From contig JAAWAD010000086.1 in assembly GCA_022791995.1 (NCBI GenBank), positions 1 to 33,118 on the forward strand: 33,118 nt of DNA, written 5' to 3'. The stretch comes from Lawsonibacter sp. (GTDB taxonomy: Bacteria; Bacillota; Clostridia; Oscillospirales; Oscillospiraceae). The translations under genes and the position numbers were made by a program. Below, one piece after another: positions 14,300-22,212 of the stretch (its first letter is position 1; every line of letters begins with the position of its first letter). The notes below the pieces were generated by a model that saw nothing but the letters and a program-made list of their open reading frames with translations, had not been told where the DNA came from and did no database searches.

Positions 14300-14893
14300 A
14301 TGCTCTTTTCCAAGGCCTCCGGGGGGGCCTCCTGGCTGCTGGTCTGCCTGGGCAACCCCGGGGAAAAATACGAAAACACCCGTCACAACGTGGGCTTTCT
14401 GGTGGCCGACGAGGTGGCGGAGCGTTGTCATGCCCCCATCCAGCGGCTGAAGTTCAAGGCCCTGACCAACCTGCTGTCCGTCGCCGGAGAGCGGGTGCTG
14501 GTGATGAAGCCCGTCACCTATATGAACCTGTCCGGGGAGGCGGTGGGAGAGGCCGCCGCCTTCTACAAAATCCCGCCGGAGCGGGTGCTGGTGGTATCGG
14601 ACGACACCGCCCTGGCCCTGGGCCGGCTGCGCATCCGTGCAAAGGGCTCCGCCGGGGGACACAACGGCCTGAAAAGCATCATCCAGCACTTGGGCACCGA
14701 CCAGTTCCCCCGCCTGCGGGTGGGGGTGGGGAAGAAGCCCCACCCCGATTACGATTTGGCCGACTGGGTCCTCAGCCGCTTCCAGGGGGAGGACAGGAAG
14801 ACCATCGACGCCGCCGTGAAGCGCGCCGCCGACGCCATCGAGTGCATCCTGGCCCACGGAGTGGACCAGGGCATGAGCCGCTTTAACGGCTGA
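14300..14893 (+). CDS. pth: Peptidyl-tRNA hydrolase
   Basis: A 197-residue Pth, which releases peptides from prematurely dropped peptidyl-tRNA. Signature regions are LGNPGEKYENTRHNVGF (catalytic His in RHNVG, about residue 37), KPVTYMNLSG (substrate Asn), VVSDDTALALGRLRIR (catalytic-base Asp region) and GSAGGHNGLKSII. The first ~10 residues before LLVCLGNPG are a short extension. The ATG at 14300 follows a GCGAGGAA site; a nearby ATG at 14293 is in another frame. It follows prs and precedes mfd, the conserved Firmicutes order (spoVC in Bacillus). Confidence 0.95.
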   Translation: MLFSKASGGASWLLVCLGNPGEKYENTRHNVGFLVADEVAERCHAPIQRLKFKALTNLLSVAGERVLVMKPVTYMNLSGEAVGEAAAFYKIPPERVLVVSDDTALALGRLRIRAKGSAGGHNGLKSIIQHLGTDQFPRLRVGVGKKPHPDYDLADWVLSRFQGEDRKTIDAAVKRAADAIECILAHGVDQGMSRFNG

Positions 14894-14902
14894 ACCGAAG
14901 AT

Positions 14903-14929
14903 GCAGGGGCGGCCACAGGCCGCCTCTGC
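14903..14929. repeat. Strong GC palindrome after pth
   Basis: GCAGGGGCGGCC (14903-14914) and GGCCGCCTCTGC (14918-14929) form a 12-bp stem with one G-T pair around ACA. The following CAACACACAGAA also appears near the 13183 palindrome (on its left side), which suggests related elements. Confidence 0.5.
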
Positions 14930-14943
14930 GCACAACACACAGA

Positions 14944-14978
14944 ACCGGGGGCAAATCTGCGCCCGGTAATTTCTATTT
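14944..14978 (+). terminator. Possible intrinsic terminator or attenuator between pth and mfd
   Basis: ACCGGG (14944-14949) pairs with CCCGGT (14962-14967), extended by two more pairs after a G-G mismatch, and is followed by AATTTCTATTTTC. It sits directly before the mfd ribosome binding site, so it may only tune expression. Confidence 0.4.
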
Positions 14979-14997
14979 TCTGTAAGGAGGTATCTCT

Positions 14998-17900
14998 ATG
15001 CGGCTGCTCACCGACGCTCTGCACCAGCTACCGGAGTTCCGGGACCTTCTGTCCGCCCTGTCCCAGGGGCGCACGCCGGCGGCGCTGTCCGGGGCGGCGG
15101 CAGTCCATCGCGCCCATCTGGCCGCCGGGGTGGGGCAGGCCACGGGCCGGCCGGTGGTGCTGGTGTGCGCCGACGAGGGAGAGGGGGAGCGGCTGGCCCG
15201 GGATCTGTCCGCCTTCTCCGGGCAGACAGTGCCGGTGCTGGCCTCCCGGAGCTTCACCTTCCACCGGGCGGCCACGGTCTCCCGCCAGTGGGAGCACCGG
15301 CGGCTGGCGCTGCTGCGCGCCCTGGTCCGGGGGGAGCTGCCCCTGCTGGTGGCCACGGTAGAGGGTCTGCTTCAGCGCACCCTGCCCCCGGAGGCGCTGG
15401 AGCGCAGCTGTCTGGAGCTGCGCCCGGGGCAGAGCTGGGCGCTGGAGGATTTGGCCGCACGCCTCACCGCCGCCGGGTACACCCGCTGTGTCCAGGTGGA
15501 GGGGGTGGGGCAGTTCGCCCTGCGGGGGGGCATCCTGGACGTATATGCCCCGGGGATGGAGGCCCCCGTCCGGGCGGAGTTCTTCGGGGACGAGCTGGAC
15601 GCCATGGGCCGGTTCGACCCGGCCACCCAGCGGCGGACGGAGAACGTGGACGCCGCCCTGCTGCTGCCTGCCGCCGAGGTGCTGCCCCATCTGGCCCCGG
15701 ATGGACTGTCCGGCCTGTGCGCCAAACTGAAGCGGCTGGCCGCCCGGGCGACCCGGGAGGGCCAGCGGGAGCTGGCCGCCACCTTGGAGCAGGACCGGGA
15801 GGCCCTGGAGGAGGGGGGGAGCTTCCCCGCCCTGGACCGGTATCTGGCCCTTATCTACCCGGAGCTGTCTACGGCGGCGGACTTCCTGCCGGAGAACGCC
15901 TGCGTCATCTTCTCGGAGTGCCCCCGGGTCTCTGACCGGGCCAAGACCTACCAGTGGCAGCTGGAGGAGGACGCCAAGGCCCTGCTGGAGCGGGGGGAGC
16001 TGGACGGCTCCTGCGCCATTCTGGCCCGGACCTTTCCCCAGCTGTGTGCCCGGCTGGAGCACTGGCCGGTACTCTATCTGGACTCCTTCACCACTGCCAG
16101 TGTCCCCACCCCGCCGAAGACCCTGCTGTCCCTCACCGCCAAACAGCTGCCCCCCTTCGGCGCCGCCCCCGAGGCGGCCGCCCAGGATCTGCTTCACTAC
16201 CAGGGGGCGGGCTTTGCCTGTCTGGTGCTGGTCTCCGGGGAGCAGCGGGCCCTGGAGCTGCAAAATCTGCTGCGGGAGCAGGGGGTGAAGTCGGCGGTGG
16301 ACTTTCAGCCCAAGGCCCTGCCCCGACCGGGACAGGTGCTGGTTACACTGGGGGGGCTGTCCGGCGGGCTGGAGTACCCCGGCATCCAGCTGGCCGTCCT
16401 CACCGAGGGGGAGAAGCACGCCTCCCGCCGCCGCCACACCCCGAAGGACGCCTCCAGCCGGCAGCGGCTGAAGTCCTACGCCGACCTGTCCCCCGGGGAC
16501 CTGGTGGTCCACGAGCACCACGGGGTGGGCCGCTATGTGGGCATGGTGAAAATGCCGGTGGACGGCATCGAAAAGGACTACGTCCAGCTGGCCTACGCCG
16601 GCAGCGACACCCTGTACGTCCCCGCCACCCAGCTGGACCTGATCTCCAAGTATATCGGCTCCGGGGCGGACGCCGCCGAGACGAAAAAGCTCAACCGCCT
16701 GGGGGGCGTGGAGTGGGAGAAGGCCAAGACGAAGGCCAAGAAGGCGGTGCAGGATCTGGCCCAGGGGCTGATTCAGCTCTATGCCCAGCGCCAGCGCCAG
16801 CCGGGGCACGCCTTCGCCCCCGACTCCCCCTGGCAGCGGGAGTTCGAGGAGCAGTTCGAGTACACCGAGACCGACGACCAGCTGCGGTGCATCGGAGAGA
16901 TCAAACGGGACATGGAGCGCCCGGTCCCCATGGACCGGCTGCTGTGCGGCGACGTGGGCTATGGCAAGACGGAGGTGGCCCTGCGGGCCGTAATGAAATG
17001 CGTGCTGGACGGCAAGCAGGCGGCTATCCTGGCCCCCACCACCGTGCTGGCCCGGCAGCACTATCTCACCGCCCTGCGCCGCTTCCAGAACTACCCCGTG
17101 TCGGTGGACGTAGTTTCCCGGTTCCGCACCCCCGCCCAGATGAAGCAGACCCTCCGCCGGGTGGCCGAGGGGAAGGTGGACATCCTCATCGGCACCCACC
17201 GCCTGTTCAACAAGGATGTGGTCTTCAAAGACCTGGGGTTGCTGGTGGTGGACGAGGAGCAGCGCTTCGGCGTGCAGCACAAGGAGAAGCTGAAGGAGCG
17301 CTTCCCCCAGGTGGACGTGCTCACCCTGTCGGCCACACCCATCCCCCGCACCCTGAACATGGCCCTGTCGGGCATCCGGGACATGTCCACCCTGGAGGAG
17401 CCCCCCGCCGACCGCCAGCCCGTGCAGACCTACGTCCTGGAGCACACCTGGGGGGTCCTGGCCGACGCCATGCGCCGGGAGCTGGAGCGGGGGGGCCAGG
17501 TCTTCTACCTCCACAACCGGCTGGAGACCATCCACCGCACCGCCGGGCGCATCCAGGAGCTGCTGGGGCCCGAGACCGTCCTAGGCGTGGTCCACGGCCG
17601 GATGACCCAGGACGCCATTGACGAGGTCATGAGCCGGATGACCGACGGGGAAATCCAGGTGCTGGTGTGTACCACCATCATCGAGACGGGCATCGACCTG
17701 CCCAACGTGAACACCCTTATCATTGAGGACGCCGACCACCTGGGCCTGTCCCAGCTCCACCAGATCCGGGGCCGGGTGGGCCGGTCGTCCCGGCGGGCCT
17801 ACGCCTACCTCACCTACCGGCGGGGGAAGGTTCTCACCGAGGTGGCCACCAAGCGGCTGGAGGCCATCCGCCAGTTTGCTGAGTTCGGCTCCGGCTTCAA

Positions 17901-18519
17901 AATCGCCATGCGGGACCTGGAGATCCGGGGGGCGGGGAACGTCCTGGGCCCGGAGCAGAGCGGCTTCCTCCTGTCGGTGGGGTACGACATGTACCTGAAG
18001 CTGCTGGAGGAGGCAGTGCTCACCCAGCAGGGCCTGCCCCTGCCCAAGCACACAGAATGCCTGGTCAATCTGCCGGTGCCCGCCTCCATCCCCGACCGGT
18101 ACGTCCCCTCCCCGGAGCAGCGGATGGATCTGTACCGGCGCATCGCCGCCGTCCGCACCCAGGCCGACAGCGAGGACCTGATTGACGAGCTGATCGACCG
18201 CTATGGCGAGCCCCTCCGGCCGGTGAACAACCTGATCTCCGTAGCCCTTCTCCGGGCCCAGGCCGCCCGGCTGGACATCACCGAGATTTCCCGGCAGAAT
18301 CACCTGCTCCTCCTCTCCCTGGGCCAGTTCGACCTAGAGACCATCTCCCGTCTGTGTACCGCTCCGGGATACCAGGGCCGCCTCCTCTTCTCCGCGGGGG
18401 AGAAGCCCTGCCTCTCCCTGCGTCTGAAGCCGGAGGAGGACGTCCTGCGCACCGCCCGCCAGCTGGTGGCCTTCTGGGGCACGCAGCAAACCCCGCCCGA
18501 GGAAAAAACCATCGGCTGA
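14998..18519 (+). CDS. mfd: Transcription-repair coupling factor Mfd
   Basis: A full-length 1173-residue Mfd, the ATP-driven translocase that removes RNA polymerase stalled at DNA lesions and recruits UvrA. The N-terminal ~350 residues are the UvrB-like homology modules (FTFHRAATVSRQWEHRRLALL, FALRGGILDVYAPG). The RNA-polymerase-interacting domain starts near residue 490 (SPGDLVVHEHHGVGRYVGM). The translocase has Walker A GDVGYGKTE (651-659), Walker B DEEQRFGV (752-759), TATPIPRTL, ETGIDLPNVNT and QIRGRVGRSSRRAYAYL. The TRCF C-terminal domain ends the protein. The ATG follows TAAGGAGGT. It is last in the glmU-prs-pth-mfd series and is followed by a strong terminator. Confidence 0.98.
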   Translation: MRLLTDALHQLPEFRDLLSALSQGRTPAALSGAAAVHRAHLAAGVGQATGRPVVLVCADEGEGERLARDLSAFSGQTVPVLASRSFTFHRAATVSRQWEHRRLALLRALVRGELPLLVATVEGLLQRTLPPEALERSCLELRPGQSWALEDLAARLTAAGYTRCVQVEGVGQFALRGGILDVYAPGMEAPVRAEFFGDELDAMGRFDPATQRRTENVDAALLLPAAEVLPHLAPDGLSGLCAKLKRLAARATREGQRELAATLEQDREALEEGGSFPALDRYLALIYPELSTAADFLPENACVIFSECPRVSDRAKTYQWQLEEDAKALLERGELDGSCAILARTFPQLCARLEHWPVLYLDSFTTASVPTPPKTLLSLTAKQLPPFGAAPEAAAQDLLHYQGAGFACLVLVSGEQRALELQNLLREQGVKSAVDFQPKALPRPGQVLVTLGGLSGGLEYPGIQLAVLTEGEKHASRRRHTPKDASSRQRLKSYADLSPGDLVVHEHHGVGRYVGMVKMPVDGIEKDYVQLAYAGSDTLYVPATQLDLISKYIGSGADAAETKKLNRLGGVEWEKAKTKAKKAVQDLAQGLIQLYAQRQRQPGHAFAPDSPWQREFEEQFEYTETDDQLRCIGEIKRDMERPVPMDRLLCGDVGYGKTEVALRAVMKCVLDGKQAAILAPTTVLARQHYLTALRRFQNYPVSVDVVSRFRTPAQMKQTLRRVAEGKVDILIGTHRLFNKDVVFKDLGLLVVDEEQRFGVQHKEKLKERFPQVDVLTLSATPIPRTLNMALSGIRDMSTLEEPPADRQPVQTYVLEHTWGVLADAMRRELERGGQVFYLHNRLETIHRTAGRIQELLGPETVLGVVHGRMTQDAIDEVMSRMTDGEIQVLVCTTIIETGIDLPNVNTLIIEDADHLGLSQLHQIRGRVGRSSRRAYAYLTYRRGKVLTEVATKRLEAIRQFAEFGSGFKIAMRDLEIRGAGNVLGPEQSGFLLSVGYDMYLKLLEEAVLTQQGLPLPKHTECLVNLPVPASIPDRYVPSPEQRMDLYRRIAAVRTQADSEDLIDELIDRYGEPLRPVNNLISVALLRAQAARLDITEISRQNHLLLLSLGQFDLETISRLCTAPGYQGRLLFSAGEKPCLSLRLKPEEDVLRTARQLVAFWGTQQTPPEEKTIG

Positions 18520-18535
18520 ACCCCCGCCATTGCGG

Positions 18536-18566
18536 ACCCCCCTCGGGGGGTTCTTTTTTTTCTTCG
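18536..18566 (+). terminator. Intrinsic terminator of mfd
   Basis: ACCCCCC (18536-18542) faces GGGGGGT (18545-18551), followed by TTCTTTTTTTTC. Confidence 0.85.
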
Positions 18567-18601
18567 ACAAAAATCCCTACCATCCGCGGCCCAGCCTGGG
18601 C

Positions 18602-18607
18602 TATACT
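18602..18607 (+). promoter_or_regulatory. Possible -10 box for the calcium-type ATPase
   Basis: TATACT lies 35 bases before the start codon. No convincing -35 exists at 16-18 bp (ACCATC at 17), so this is tentative. It lies downstream of the mfd terminator, where a promoter is expected. Confidence 0.35.
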
Positions 18608-18642
18608 GGGACAAGCTTTTTACATAAGGAGGGTGATGCCAG

Positions 18643-21300
18643 ATGGGCGACTGGCACAGCAGGCCGGTATCCCAGATCATGAAGGAGCTGGACAGCCGGG
18701 CGGGGGGGCTGTCCAGCCGGGAGGCGGCGGCGCGGCTGGAGCGGTACGGGCCCAATCAGCTGGAGGCGCCGCCCCGGCCCTCGCTGCTTCTGCGGGTGCT
18801 GGGGCAGCTGAAGGACCCCATGATTCTGGTGCTGCTGGCGGCGGCGGGGCTGTCGCTGGCGGCCAGCGGGGGAGAGGACTGGCTGGACGGGGCTATCATT
18901 CTGGTGATTGTGGTGGTGAACAGCGTGCTGTCCATCACCCAGGAGGACCACGCCCAGCAGGCCCTGGAGGAGCTGCGGCGGATGTCCTCCCCCATGGCCC
19001 AGGTCCTGCGGGACGGCCAGCGGGTGAAGCTTGCCGCCGCCGCCCTGGTCCCCGGGGACGTGATTCTGGTGGAGGCGGGGGACCAGGTGCCGGCGGACGC
19101 CCGGCTTTTGGAGTGCAGCCGGCTCCAGACCGACGAGTCGGCCATGACGGGGGAGTCCCTGCCGGTGGAGAAGGGGTGCCGGGACGCCCTTCCGGCGGAC
19201 GCCCCCCTGGGGGACTGGAGCAACATGGTGCTCTCCGGCTCTCTGGTGACGGCGGGGCGGGGGACCGCCCTGGTGACGGCCACCGGGATGGACACCCAGA
19301 TGGGCCGGATTGCCGGCCTGCTGCTGGAGGACCCGGAGGGGGAGACCCCTCTCCAGCGGCGGATGGCTGAAATTTCCCGCTCGCTGTCCTTTCTGTGTCT
19401 GGCGGTGTGCGCCGTCATGTTCGGGGTGGGCCTTCTGCGGGGGAAGGGTCTGCTGGAGATGTTCCTGATTGCTGTCTCGCTGGCAGTGGCCGCCATTCCC
19501 GAGGGCCTGCCCGCCATTGTCACCATCGTGCTGGCCCTGGGGGTGCAGCGGATGGCCGACCGGGGGGCCATTGTGAAGAAGCTCCCCGCGGTGGAGACCC
19601 TGGGCTGCGCCAGCGTCATCTGCTCGGACAAGACGGGCACCCTGACCCAGAACCGGATGACGGTACAGACCCTGTGGCTGCCCCCGGGGGGCCGGCGGCG
19701 GGAGGCCCTGACGGCGGGCTGTCTGTGCTCTGACGCCTGTCTGGTGTGGAAGGCGGGAGCTCCCACCGCCTCTGGCGACCCCACCGAGGCCGCCCTAGTG
19801 GTCTACGCCGCCCAGGGCGGGGTGGACCAGGGGCAGCTGAACTGCCCTCGCGCCGGCGACATCCCCTTCGACTCGGACCGGAAGTGCATGTCCACCCTCC
19901 ATCCCCGGGAGGGGGGCGGCTGGGTGGTGTACGCCAAGGGGGCCCCCGACGTGCTGCTGGAGCGGTGTACCCACGGCCCGGAGGGCCCCCTCACCCCGGG
20001 GCAGCGCCGGCGCATTCTCCAGGCCAACGAGGCCATGGCCCAGGACGCCCTGCGGGTTATCGCCGTGGCCCGGCGGGACCTGTCCGCCCTGCCCCCCCGG
20101 CTGGAGCCGGAGCAGGTGGAGCGGGGCCTCACCTTTCTGGGGCTGTTCGGTCTGATGGACCCGCCCCGGCCAGAGGTCCGCTCCGCGGTACATAAGTGCC
20201 ACCTGGCGGGGGTCCGGCCGGTGATGATTACCGGGGACCACCGCTCCACCGCCGCCGCCGTGGCCCGGGCCCTGGACATTCTCCGCCCCGGGGACCTGGC
20301 GGTGACGGGGGCGGAGCTGGACTTTATGCCCCAGGAGACCCTGGAGGAGGATATTGACAAGTTCTCTGTCTTCGCCAGGGTCTCTCCCGAGCACAAGATG
20401 CGCATTGTCCGGGCCTGGCAGAAGCGGGGCTGCGTGGCCGCCATGACGGGGGACGGGGTGAACGACGCCCCCGCCCTGCGGGCGGCGGACATTGGCTGCG
20501 CCATGGGCCGCTCGGGCACCGACGTGGCCAAGGGGGCGGCGGACATGATTCTCACCGACGACAACTTCTCCACCATCGTGGCCGCCATTGAGGAGGGCCG
20601 GGGGATCTACGCCAACATCCGCAAGGCCATCCACTACCTGCTCTCCTGCAACATTGGAGAGATTGTCACCCTATTCGCCGCCACCCTTCTGGACCTGGGG
20701 CAGACCCCCCTGGTTCCGGTGCAGCTGCTGTGGCTCAATCTGGTCACCGACTCTCTCCCCGCCCTGGCCCTGGGGGTGGAGCCGGTGGAGGAGGGGGCCA
20801 TGGAAAAACAGCCCCGGGATTCCTCCGCGGGGCTGTTCGACAGGGACTTTTCCATTCGTCTGGCCTGGCAGGGCCTGATGGTGGGGGGACTGACGCTGGC
20901 GGCCTATTTTCTGGGTCTGCTCTGGTTGGGGGCCCCGGGGCAGGAGGGGGCGGCGGCCAACACCATGGCCTTTGCCACCCTTACCCTGAGCCAGCTGTTC
21001 CACGCCTTCAACGTGCGCAGCGAGGACCGCTCTGTATTCGCCCTGGGCCTTTTCTCCAACGGGGCGATGAACAAGGCCTTCCTGGCCGGGCTGGCCCTTC
21101 AGCTGGCCGTTCTGCTGCTGCCCCCCCTCCAGGGGGTGTTCTCCACCGTCCCCATGGACGGCGCCCAGTGGCTGGCCGTTTTGGCTCTGGCCGCCGCTCC
21201 CATACCCATCTGCGAGGGGGCAAAAGCCCTGTCCGCCGCCCCCCGGGGGACGGCCGTCCCGCCGGCGGCGCGGGCAGAGCGGGCGGGGGCGGCCCGGTAA
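18643..21300 (+). CDS. P2A-type calcium-transporting P-type ATPase
   Basis: An 885-residue intact P-type ATPase, predicted to pump Ca2+ out of the cytoplasm. All catalytic motifs are present: MTGESLPVEK (TGES 169-172, actuator), PEGLP (286-290, helix M4), SDKTGTLTQNRM (phosphorylated D329), KGAPDVLLERC (nucleotide domain), MITGDH and MTGDGVNDAPAL (602-608). The ligand residues of a SERCA-like site are visible: Glu in PEGLP, NIGE in M5, and NLVTDSLPALALG in M6 (Asn, Thr, Asp). The N-terminus is a cation-ATPase N domain. The ATG follows AAGGAGGG by nine bases. It has no partner genes and converges on the next gene with a 3-base gap. Metal choice is by motif only; Mn2+ also fits some members. 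Confidence 0.93.
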   Translation: MGDWHSRPVSQIMKELDSRAGGLSSREAAARLERYGPNQLEAPPRPSLLLRVLGQLKDPMILVLLAAAGLSLAASGGEDWLDGAIILVIVVVNSVLSITQEDHAQQALEELRRMSSPMAQVLRDGQRVKLAAAALVPGDVILVEAGDQVPADARLLECSRLQTDESAMTGESLPVEKGCRDALPADAPLGDWSNMVLSGSLVTAGRGTALVTATGMDTQMGRIAGLLLEDPEGETPLQRRMAEISRSLSFLCLAVCAVMFGVGLLRGKGLLEMFLIAVSLAVAAIPEGLPAIVTIVLALGVQRMADRGAIVKKLPAVETLGCASVICSDKTGTLTQNRMTVQTLWLPPGGRRREALTAGCLCSDACLVWKAGAPTASGDPTEAALVVYAAQGGVDQGQLNCPRAGDIPFDSDRKCMSTLHPREGGGWVVYAKGAPDVLLERCTHGPEGPLTPGQRRRILQANEAMAQDALRVIAVARRDLSALPPRLEPEQVERGLTFLGLFGLMDPPRPEVRSAVHKCHLAGVRPVMITGDHRSTAAAVARALDILRPGDLAVTGAELDFMPQETLEEDIDKFSVFARVSPEHKMRIVRAWQKRGCVAAMTGDGVNDAPALRAADIGCAMGRSGTDVAKGAADMILTDDNFSTIVAAIEEGRGIYANIRKAIHYLLSCNIGEIVTLFAATLLDLGQTPLVPVQLLWLNLVTDSLPALALGVEPVEEGAMEKQPRDSSAGLFDRDFSIRLAWQGLMVGGLTLAAYFLGLLWLGAPGQEGAAANTMAFATLTLSQLFHAFNVRSEDRSVFALGLFSNGAMNKAFLAGLALQLAVLLLPPLQGVFSTVPMDGAQWLAVLALAAAPIPICEGAKALSAAPRGTAVPPAARAERAGAAR

Positions 21301-21303
21301 GCC

Positions 21304-21624
21304 TCAGCCCTGCTCCGACTGGAGCATCCGCTCGGTGTCCTTGGCCAGGGCCCGGACCAGCAGACGCATCCGATAGGGCCCGTCCTCCATGACGGAGCGG
21401 TATCCCTCCGGGTCCATGCGCTCATAGCGCAGACTGATGTTGCGGATTCTCTGCCGCAGGGCGTGCTCAGAGATATTCATCTCCTTGGCGACCTCTTTAA
21501 TCGACTGCTTGTACAGGTATGGCGCGTCCACATACCGCTCCACCATGGACAGCAGGGGGTCGTACCCCGCCATAGTTCTGGTAATGCCCCGCTCCAGCAG
21601 CGCCCTTTTGATTTGCTCTGTCAT
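21304..21624 (-). CDS. Stand-alone Spo0A C-terminal-like helix-turn-helix protein
   Basis: A 106-residue, all-helical protein whose middle resembles the DNA-binding effector domain of Spo0A. It has I..L...GI....AGYDPLL, then SIKEVAKEMNISEHALRQRIR, matching the Spo0A pattern of GI..H.KGY..L and I.....iAkkfn.t...veraIR. No receiver domain is present. It could be a sporulation-related regulator, but the match is by eye and a generic HTH protein is possible. I start at the ATG 21622-21624, five to six bases after GGAGGTG. The frame stays open for 21 more codons upstream, but they look non-coding. It ends 3 bases from the ATPase stop with no terminator between them. Confidence 0.6.
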   Translation of the reverse strand: MTEQIKRALLERGITRTMAGYDPLLSMVERYVDAPYLYKQSIKEVAKEMNISEHALRQRIRNISLRYERMDPEGYRSVMEDGPYRMRLLVRALAKDTERMLQSEQG

Positions 21625-21772
21625 CTCGCACCTCCATTCGCACCGCTGCCCCTGTCCGCCCTTCTTCCGGCGGAGGGGCTGTGTCAAAGCGCAAACTGCC
21701 GCGCCGGGACAGAGCGGTCCTCAGCGCGGCACATCCATGGTCTCATTTGCCTGGAGTTTCCAAAACCCAGTC

Positions 21773-21818
21773 GTCCCCCCTTGTAGCAGCGGGAATTTTG
21801 TGCTATACTTGGGGGGAC
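21773..21818. repeat. Inverted repeat flanking the plus-strand RNA promoter
   Basis: GTCCCCCC (21773-21780) and GGGGGGAC (21811-21818) lie 30 bases apart and bracket the -35 and -10 boxes. The inner ends also partly pair (GTAGCA with TGCTATAC). Confidence 0.5.
21781..21809 (+). promoter_or_regulatory. Promoter of the candidate small RNA
   Basis: TTGTAG (21781-21786), 17-base spacer, TATACT (21804-21809) preceded by TGC (extended -10). Predicted start at about 21816. Confidence 0.55.
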
Positions 21819-21975
21819 CATGGGCTCCGTTTACTCCGGTTGCTGAGGGTGGCTGTCACACCCGACGCAGGGGCCGGATGCTGCAACATCCGGTCCCGCC
21901 CGCGGCATTTTGCTCTCAAACCAGACCTGCGCCCGGCTCGAGCAGATGGTGCTTCCATCTGCTCTTTTATTATAC
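21816..21975 (+). ncRNA. Candidate structured small RNA, 6S-like rod (strand not certain)
   Basis: About 160 bases between a good promoter and an intrinsic terminator, with no open reading frame. It can fold as a rod. The 5' end ACCAT..GCTC (21817-21827) pairs with GAGC..ATGGT (21940-21950), GGTT (21838-21841) pairs with AACC (21920-21923), and a large internal bubble contains a small GGGTG/CACCC hairpin. An 11-bp apical stem (21871-21881 with 21888-21898) closes CTGCAA. A long rod with a central bubble is the shape of 6S RNA, but no conserved 6S sequence was recognised. The 5' arm and the terminator's 3' arm compete for the same partner. A minus-strand transcript of the same locus could form a similar rod. 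Confidence 0.4.
21940..21975 (+). terminator. Intrinsic terminator of the candidate small RNA
   Basis: A perfect 10-bp stem, GAGCAGATGG (21940-21949) with CCATCTGCTC (21955-21964), with a TGCTT loop, followed by TTTTATTATA. Confidence 0.75.
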
Positions 21976-21997
21976 ACCCATTGGGGAATGCTGTCAA
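21969..21997 (-). promoter_or_regulatory. Perfect consensus minus-strand promoter opposing the small RNA
   Basis: On the minus strand TTGACA (21992-21997), 17-base spacer, TATAAT (21969-21974). Its -10 box overlaps the T-tract of the plus-strand terminator. Upstream on its strand are three A6 tracts, two of them 10 bases apart. It would transcribe the complement of the candidate RNA and could read on to the Spo0A-like gene at 21624. Confidence 0.65.
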
Positions 21998-22102
21998 CAT
22001 CTGGAAGACATCATCTTTTTTGGTATTTTTTACAAGAAATTGGTTTTTTCCTGTCGCTCTGCCCAGAATTCGGTATTTTTCTGACATTTTTGGCATAATA
22101 TT

Positions 22103-22137
22103 GCAGTCTCCCCTCCCTCCCGGGACGGGGAGACTGC
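22103..22137 (-). terminator. Stable hairpin downstream of the DUF1846 gene, possible terminator
   Basis: GCAGTCTCCCC (22103-22113) and GGGGAGACTGC (22127-22137) form a perfect 11-bp stem. On the minus strand it is followed by AATATTATG, a poor U-tract, so termination is uncertain. Confidence 0.45.
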
Positions 22138-22212
22138 TGTCCTTTCCCCATGCGTCCCGCTCCGCATCCAGGGCGCGGAGTGGGACACGCACGGGCGGGG
22201 CGGGATTTCGCC

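Larger units (their letters stand above)
21625..22212. other. 588-base region without protein genes; structured RNA locus and regulatory DNA
   Basis: No credible protein gene. The region contains a plus-strand promoter, structured RNA and terminator (21781-21975), a consensus minus-strand promoter facing it (21969-21997), phased A-tracts upstream of that promoter (about 22010-22055), and a stable hairpin (22103-22137) beyond the end of the DUF1846 gene. Confidence 0.6.

Noticed and set aside
15028-17535. 835-codon open frame antisense to mfd
   Set aside because: A GC-rich shadow: the plus strand encodes all Mfd motifs, while the antisense translation is Gly/Leu/Gln/His-rich with no domain and no ribosome binding site.
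21682-21687. TTGACA on the minus strand upstream of the Spo0A-like gene
   Set aside because: No -10 element lies 16-18 bases downstream (GAAGGG there).
21816-21975. Known riboswitch or SRP/RNase P/tmRNA identity for the structured RNA
   Set aside because: None of the conserved core sequences I know for these classes (TPP, SAM, cobalamin, FMN, ykkC, SRP, RNase P) could be found on either strand.
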